Assembly: GCA_902792815.1 (NCBI GenBank) | Contig: CADBAY010000007.1 | Location: 41,744-105,743, forward strand | Direction of reading: 5' to 3' | Length of the DNA: 64,000 bases | Origin: an uncultured Bacteroidia bacterium | Lineage (GTDB): Bacteria > Bacteroidota > Bacteroidia > Bacteroidales > UBA932 | Shown: positions 59,562 through 64,000 of the stretch, one piece after another | How the letters are laid out: each line of letters starts with the position of its first letter | How positions within the stretch are numbered: the first letter of the stretch is position 1 | Notes under the pieces: model-generated | Databases searched by the model: none | Told to the model about the DNA's origin: nothing | What the model saw: only the letters and a program-made list of their open reading frames with translations | Made by a program: the position numbers and the translations under genes

Positions 59562-60479
59562 TTACTTTGTTGACTGTATCCAGGATATAGCATCCTCCAA
59601 TGGCGTTTCTGTCTCGACGTCCGGAGCGATCGGGTCGTCGCAGAATACTTCCCCGGTCCTTGCGACGTCGCAGCCGGTTGTCAGGGCCAAAGAATAGCCG
59701 TTCTTCAGCGGGAACGGTTGGTTGGCACTGGCGAAGCCCGCTGTCGGGCTGCCGAACGTCTTTGTATTGTCAAGCCCCCTGAAACAGAGCAGGGTGGCTT
59801 CTCCGGAACTGGCAGTCATGTCGTTGGTCAGGATGGCTACAGGCGTCCCTTCGGGGAATGTCCGGACCTCCGAGGCCTTGATGCCGACGACTCTCAGGAC
59901 AAAACCCAGCGTGACCGGTGTGGTCCGCTTCTTCCCTTTGAATTGCAGGATCACGCCATCCGGCAGCAGCGGTGACACGGCGGAGATCATGGGATACATG
60001 TTGCCGCCATAATTGTCCCGGAGGTCAATCACCACGCCGGCAGCCGATGAATTCTCCTGCAGGAAATGCAGTACCGAATATGCATAGAGTGAATCGCTCA
60101 CCTGTGCGCCGCTATGTTCCGGCAGCTTGACATAGGCGATGCCGCCTTCGAGCATCCTGGCTTCAGGCGCGAATTCGGGATAATTCACGGTATCCCTCTC
60201 CGGAGCCATGAGGGCGGAATGCTTCCCGCCGGCTACTTGTGCCGCCTGATATACCAGATAATTGGCCCATCCCAAGGTAGATACAGTATCCGCTGCCGAG
60301 AGAAACTCTTTTTTCCGGGCCTTCCACTCAGGCGTGTCAGAGTAGAGGCCGTGCCTGTCCATAATCCGTATACAATGACGCACATAGCCAGGGTGTGTAT
60401 CCTGGTTGTCAAACAGGCAGCACGAGGTGACCGCAAACAGGAAGATAATAAAGAGAGAATAACAGATTGTTTTTCGCAT
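59562..60479 (-). CDS. S41-family peptidase lipoprotein
   Basis: A 305-residue lipoprotein (MRKTICYSLFIIFLFAVTSC). The S41 (tail-specific protease) core has VIDLRDNYGGNMYPM and the nucleophile Ser in TNDMTASSGEATLL, followed by GSPTAGFASANQPFPL. The PDZ domain of Ctp proteases is not evident, so it is the short form. It cleaves proteins or peptides in the periplasm or at the outer membrane. It shares a 28-nt upstream sequence with the reverse gene at 63503-63727. Confidence 0.88.
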   Translation of the reverse strand: MRKTICYSLFIIFLFAVTSCCLFDNQDTHPGYVRHCIRIMDRHGLYSDTPEWKARKKEFLSAADTVSTLGWANYLVYQAAQVAGGKHSALMAPERDTVNYPEFAPEARMLEGGIAYVKLPEHSGAQVSDSLYAYSVLHFLQENSSAAGVVIDLRDNYGGNMYPMISAVSPLLPDGVILQFKGKKRTTPVTLGFVLRVVGIKASEVRTFPEGTPVAILTNDMTASSGEATLLCFRGLDNTKTFGSPTAGFASANQPFPLKNGYSLALTTGCDVARTGEVFCDDPIAPDVETETPLEDAISWIQSTK

Positions 60480-60502
60480 ATTCAAATAACGATTTATCGC
60501 TC

Positions 60503-60510
60503 CAAATATA
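60503..60510 (-). promoter_or_regulatory. -7 box of the S41 peptidase gene, inside a duplicated 28-nt promoter segment
   Basis: Reverse-strand TATATTTG, 23 nt before the ATG at 60479. Bases 60490-60517 match 63744-63771 with one difference. Confidence 0.65.
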
Positions 60511-60552
60511 CACAAAACAAATTAAGACATAACAACCTTGTGCTGGATAGCG

Positions 60553-60582
60553 TTGAACAGAGTCTGATAATTGCTATATTTG
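60553..60582 (+). promoter_or_regulatory. Promoter of the Big2 lipoprotein gene
   Basis: TTG at 60553-60555, gap 19, TATATTTG at 60575-60582, 24 nt before the ATG at 60607. Confidence 0.65.
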
Positions 60583-60606
60583 CATAGCAACCACTATGAC
60601 AGTGAT

Positions 60607-62478
60607 ATGAAGAGGCTGGCAATACTCCTTCTCTTTGTTCTCCCTTCCCTGTTCTCATGCACAAGGAAGGAGAATCCCTCCCCGGAGATAAAACCCGAGG
60701 TGCGGGTACAATCGGTATCTGTCAGCCCGGCCTCAAAGGATATGACGATAGGCGAGACGCTGCAGCTCAGCGCAACTGTCTCCCCAGCTAATGCTACCAA
60801 GAAGGACATCTCCTGGTCCTCCTCCAATGTTTCCGTGGCTTCCGTCAATTCTTCCGGACTCGTCACGGCTCTGAGTGACGGTACGACGATGATAATCGCT
60901 ATCGCCGACAGAAAGATGGGAACGTGCTCGATCTCTGTTGCCAAAGCCTATGTCGCGGTTGCGGAAGTTAAGTTTGAGAATACGGAATTGTCTCTGTATG
61001 AAGGAGATGAGACGATGCTGACCGCCTCTGTCCTGCCGGAAGATGCAACCGATAAGACGATTGCCTGGAGTTCATCCGACAATTCCGTCGCGACTGTCGA
61101 ATCCGGAGTGGTCAAGGCGATTAAAGAAGGGACAGCAACGATTACCGCATCCGTTGGTACAGTAAAGGCGGAGTGCAAGTTGACCGTTTATTTGAAATAC
61201 TCGGCTGTCGCAATCACCAATCTTAAGCCGGTGGACATCCTTCCTATTGTCGGACAGGTTGAGGTGGGAGACAAGAAAGCCTATGACCATATCGAACATC
61301 TCAGGCTTGCGGAAGCTACGAGAATCAGGGATATGATGTGGGAGTATGGGGCCGGGGATCATTCGATAGAAGAGTACCGGCAGCTTATGGGAAAGTTGAA
61401 TGCTGGTATGAGAGGAGAGCTCCCTTTGGAATATGATAATTATGAACTGATCGGTAACACCAGAGTAACGCCGGACAATCATGCCCACATTGAATGGCAC
61501 ACATTAACCCTATTGCTCAATCATGCGAATTTGAAGATAATAGGTGGGTATAATTATCCCTGGCAAGCATATATGCTCGATTATCTTCATGCCCATCCAA
61601 ACAGCATAAATATTTTTGGAAGTTCAGCTTATGCAGTTGGCAACAACAAAACCCATTATGAAGAGCACTTAGTTGAAGCTGACATCTTTGAGTTGTGCAA
61701 ATCAAAGAATTTCATCATTTTTGCAGCGGGTACCAATATCAGGCATCCTTCGGGAATTACACAGAATAAAATCTATAACGGGGAGAATGAAGCTGACGAA
61801 CATGGCACGTATTCTCTCTGCTCAATGGCGAATTCAGACAAGAATACACATCCAGGATCCCATCTACTTGTTACGGTTGCCACGAACTCCAGTGGAGATA
61901 TTGACCAGACTAATGAAAGATACGAAAGCAGCAAGTTCCCTGTTGGCTTTGCAAATGATGTGTTATTCGCCGGGCGCGCATTCCCCTATCATTCCATAGA
62001 TGATGAAGGAGGAAGAATTGTAGCCGAATCCGGCAAGTATGCTACCTCGCATACCAACTACGTCAACGTAGCTATGATGGGCATCTGCTTCCAGCTGTAT
62101 GCAGAGGTGAAGGATGTTGACGAACTGCTGGAAATGGTCCGCTCTACCTGCCTGACAGATCACATCCGCTTCGATGGCCAGGACCAGCCGCTGCAACTCA
62201 TCAACCACGCCGGGTTCATCAAGAAATACCTCATCCCTAAGGCCCTTCCTACGGCCATCTCCGCTGGAGAGACAATCTCTCTCGACAAGGGCTATTACAA
62301 GGGCGTCATGTTCAGCATCCCCGGCGCCGAGGTCAAGATTAACGGTGAGTGGGTTGCCTTCGACAACAAGAACGGGGACGTCATCCTCTCCCAGAACCCG
62401 ATGACCCTGGAATGGCGTCTCAACGGCGACCTTCTCAAGAGATATGGCTATGCCTCCGGACAGACCGTCGAGGGCTAG
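60607..62478 (+). CDS. Lipoprotein with two Big2 domains and a C-terminal domain of unknown function
   Basis: A 623-residue lipoprotein (MKRLAILLLFVLPSLFSC). Two Big2-type Ig-like domains occupy about 35-115 and 116-197 (VSPANATKKDISWSSSNVSV; VLPEDATDKTIAWSSSDNSV). Residues about 200-550 form an alpha/beta domain with repeated His/Gly segments (HAHIEWHTLTLLLNHAN, FGSSAYAVGNNKTHYEE, ASGKYATSHTNYV-like) that I cannot assign; a distant subtilisin-like fold is possible. The frame stops at a TAG at 62476-62478 but continues as VITVDDNWGGLRLEVPVSVQ before TAA at 62545, suggesting a late nonsense mutation. It is convergent with the transglutaminase gene. Confidence 0.85.
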   Translation: MKRLAILLLFVLPSLFSCTRKENPSPEIKPEVRVQSVSVSPASKDMTIGETLQLSATVSPANATKKDISWSSSNVSVASVNSSGLVTALSDGTTMIIAIADRKMGTCSISVAKAYVAVAEVKFENTELSLYEGDETMLTASVLPEDATDKTIAWSSSDNSVATVESGVVKAIKEGTATITASVGTVKAECKLTVYLKYSAVAITNLKPVDILPIVGQVEVGDKKAYDHIEHLRLAEATRIRDMMWEYGAGDHSIEEYRQLMGKLNAGMRGELPLEYDNYELIGNTRVTPDNHAHIEWHTLTLLLNHANLKIIGGYNYPWQAYMLDYLHAHPNSINIFGSSAYAVGNNKTHYEEHLVEADIFELCKSKNFIIFAAGTNIRHPSGITQNKIYNGENEADEHGTYSLCSMANSDKNTHPGSHLLVTVATNSSGDIDQTNERYESSKFPVGFANDVLFAGRAFPYHSIDDEGGRIVAESGKYATSHTNYVNVAMMGICFQLYAEVKDVDELLEMVRSTCLTDHIRFDGQDQPLQLINHAGFIKKYLIPKALPTAISAGETISLDKGYYKGVMFSIPGAEVKINGEWVAFDNKNGDVILSQNPMTLEWRLNGDLLKRYGYASGQTVEG

Positions 62479-62482
62479 GTCA

Positions 62483-63496
62483 TCACCGTGGACGACAATT
62501 GGGGCGGCCTGCGGCTGGAAGTCCCTGTGTCGGTCCAACTTCGATAAAATAGTTGTTTCCCCGCCCACGAAAAGAGACCTTGCCCGGTGCCGCCCAGAAA
62601 GCGTCGGCATCCGTTGTGACAATTGTTCCTTCTTGAATCTCGTATCCTTTAAAACCCGACGGAACAAGATAGATCTTACGACCAATCTCATGCTGCCTGT
62701 TGGGCCAGTCTTCCTGGAAGTAGGAAAGATTCTCCCAGCAGTCGAACCAATAGGTGTTCTTGGCCATATAGGAGTAGTGCTCGTTCACCTTGGTAGTTGC
62801 CTTCTTGAACCGGGGATGATACTGCATCTTCTCCCCGGAAATATAGTGTTCCCTGATTTCCCGGAGAGAAAGCGGGGTGCCGTCAAGGTCTGAGGCGTAA
62901 TTCCCATCCATATCGGTGTCAATCATAGCCCACTTGCCTAGTTCCGGAAGCCATACTTCGTTCATGACATGACACTCAGTGTCCTCTTCATCTCCTGGCA
63001 TACAGGTGACATACCGGGCATCCAGTCCAGCGGCAAGCAGGAGTTCGAAGGTAAGGATACTGTGCAGCCGGCAGTTGAACGCGGGTTCGATATTTTTTGT
63101 GTACTCCCACAAATCGATGGCATTCCGGTGCTCAGGCTCTATCTCCTGATTGTCGTGCGGGATGTTGGCCGCCACATATTTGCCGATGGCGAGAGCCTTG
63201 GTCCAGGTGTCCGCATCAGCGTCGTACAACTGATCCAACTGGAAATAATCCCGGATCTCTTTTGCCCGGGCCGAATCCTGAAGTATCTTCATTTCAAAGG
63301 CAACCGTGTCCTTCTCAAAAGGGCCGGACGTACGGAGCAGGTTTACAAACTCATCGTATCTTGCTTCGTATCCCGGATGGACGGTAAGGCGGAAGTTTCC
63401 ATACTTCTGACGAAGACTAACAAACAATACCACGGACAGAATACCGATCACGGCAAAGATGCCCCAAATAACTTTCAGAATCGTTTTCATGCACAT
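62483..63496 (-). CDS. Transglutaminase-like membrane-anchored protein
   Basis: A 337-residue protein. It has one membrane segment near the N-terminus (VIWGIFAVIGILSVVLFVSL) and no cleavage site, so the body is probably periplasmic. A transglutaminase-like core follows: Cys in FNCRLHSILTFELLLAAG, His in ECHVMNEVW and Asp in DTDMDGNYA. This fold works on peptides or as a transferase in Bacteroidota surface proteins. Its last ~20 codons are antisense to the read-through tail of the Big2 gene, and residues after FIEV look atypical (GPTQGLPAAGRPNCRPR), so the native C-terminus may have been altered. ATGs at 63496 and 63490 are both possible. Confidence 0.83.
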   Translation of the reverse strand: MCMKTILKVIWGIFAVIGILSVVLFVSLRQKYGNFRLTVHPGYEARYDEFVNLLRTSGPFEKDTVAFEMKILQDSARAKEIRDYFQLDQLYDADADTWTKALAIGKYVAANIPHDNQEIEPEHRNAIDLWEYTKNIEPAFNCRLHSILTFELLLAAGLDARYVTCMPGDEEDTECHVMNEVWLPELGKWAMIDTDMDGNYASDLDGTPLSLREIREHYISGEKMQYHPRFKKATTKVNEHYSYMAKNTYWFDCWENLSYFQEDWPNRQHEIGRKIYLVPSGFKGYEIQEGTIVTTDADAFWAAPGKVSFRGRGNNYFIEVGPTQGLPAAGRPNCRPR

Positions 63497-63502
63497 CGAA
63501 TC

Positions 63503-63727
63503 TTACTTGTCCTTGTTTTTGGATCTGATGACCTGCACAATTTCGATTATTCTTCTTATGACAAAAATGGGAAGAGTGATGAGAAGTACCACGCGAAACC
63601 AGTCCATCGGCCGATGGAGCGTTTGTACGAATAAGTTGACGAAAACAGCGATGACAAACAATGACCAGAAGATTCGCCATCCTCTCGATTCGAAGAATAA
63701 TTTTATCTTGTCCCAGAAACTGCTCAT
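63503..63727 (-). CDS. Small membrane protein
   Basis: A 74-residue protein beginning MSSFWDKIKLFFESRGW with two predicted membrane segments (IFWSLFVIAVFVNLFVQTL; FRVVLLITLPIFVIRRIIEI) and a basic tail. No family recognised. It precedes the transglutaminase gene by 6 bp, so the pair is probably co-transcribed from the promoter at 63757. Confidence 0.72.
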   Translation of the reverse strand: MSSFWDKIKLFFESRGWRIFWSLFVIAVFVNLFVQTLHRPMDWFRVVLLITLPIFVIRRIIEIVQVIRSKNKDK

Positions 63728-63756
63728 AATAATGGATGGATTTCGATTAATCGCTC

Positions 63757-63764
63757 CAAATATA
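63757..63764 (-). promoter_or_regulatory. -7 box for the small membrane protein gene, in the second copy of the 28-nt segment
   Basis: Reverse-strand TATATTTG within 63744-63771, which matches 60490-60517 with one mismatch. Confidence 0.6.
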
Positions 63765-63889
63765 CACAAAAATTCAAGTTGTCGGTCAGCGGACATTTCT
63801 TCCCGGGCGATGCTGAGTTGAAGCGAATACTGCGGAGGCGGATCGGCAGATGGCCCCGTATCCACTTTTCAACAATATCCATTTGGTGC

Positions 63890-63921
63890 AAAAAAAGCCG
63901 TTTCAACATTGTGAAACGGCT
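63890..63921 (-). terminator. Terminator for the reverse gene entering from the right
   Basis: Ten-bp arms AGCCGTTTCA and TGAAACGGCT with a 6-nt loop, followed on the reverse strand by a run of seven T. Confidence 0.78.
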
Positions 63922-63947
63922 CAGTAAAGATGTGTGTTTGGAATTAT

Positions 63948-64000
63948 CTATTTCTCAAACTCAATGACATCTGCTGTTACGGTTGTTTTATTGTTACAAA
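63948..64000 (-). CDS. C-terminal end of a reverse-strand gene (partial)
   Basis: The reverse strand has an open frame ending ...NNKTTVTADVIEFEK before TAG at 63948-63950, followed by a terminator 27 bp downstream. It is too short to identify. Confidence 0.4.
   Translation of the reverse strand, partial: CNNKTTVTADVIEFEK

Noticed and set aside
62444-62893. 149-codon forward ORF antisense to the transglutaminase gene
   Set aside because: The reverse frame has a membrane anchor and the Cys-His-Asp core; the forward frame has no feature of a protein.

Overview
The window is chromosomal DNA from a member of the Bacteroidales (Bacteroidota), probably gut-associated. The evidence is Bacteroidota-type promoters (a TAnnTTTG -7 box, often with TTTG about 19-20 nt upstream), very few Shine-Dalgarno sequences, many Cys-lipoproteins and outer-membrane barrels, and families typical of the order (DUF4876, DUF6850, DUF4837, GLUG/fimbrillin-like lipoproteins, GH31). 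I cannot assign a genus. I see no rRNA, insertion sequence, prophage or CRISPR array.

Layout. 1-6.8 kb: a forward operon of a TonB-dependent receptor (5' end outside the window), a DUF4876 lipoprotein, a DUF6850 barrel and an M16 protease. 6.8-11.6 kb: reverse genes for a DUF4837 lipoprotein, RseP, Dxr and a small membrane protein, divergent from ruvX-def. 11.6-18.3 kb: a 44-codon small ORF and two paralogous GLUG-repeat surface lipoproteins, the second fused to a glycerophosphodiesterase domain; a nine-copy 51-bp tandem repeat lies between them. 18.3-25 kb: housekeeping genes (phosphohexomutase, M23/LysM hydrolase, MiaB, WG-repeat protein, L,D-transpeptidase, tRNA-Pro, rpsT, tRNA-Glu). 25-33.2 kb: a probable catabolic island with a secreted unknown protein, a sodium:solute symporter, a metallophosphoesterase, two FAD oxidoreductases and DUF456. 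33.2-36.2 kb: a short UvrA2-like ATPase followed by the second 51-bp repeat locus. 36.2-42 kb: GH31, GDPD lipoprotein, OPA-family transporter and aldo/keto reductase.

42-51 kb: a leaderless reverse gene of unknown function, an exported rhodanese-MBL fusion, a Nudix hydrolase, small surface proteins, an alpha/beta hydrolase, DinB, and a reverse ABC-transporter/GntR/DUF2807 operon with a YtrA-type palindrome at its predicted start site. 51-59.5 kb: a small outer-membrane protein and a 2432-residue NRPS (C-A-T-C-A-T-reductase), expected to release a dipeptide aldehyde. 59.5-64 kb: S41 peptidase, a Big2 lipoprotein with an in-frame TAG near its end, a transglutaminase-like protein, a small membrane protein and the end of a gene that continues outside.

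The most unusual signals are: (1) intergenic elements built on a 51-bp period, including hairpins with different stems but the same 13-nt loop; (2) the stand-alone reductase-terminated NRPS; (3) the GLUG-GDPD fusion; (4) several genes whose ATG lies exactly 6 nt after a -7 box, predicting leaderless mRNAs.
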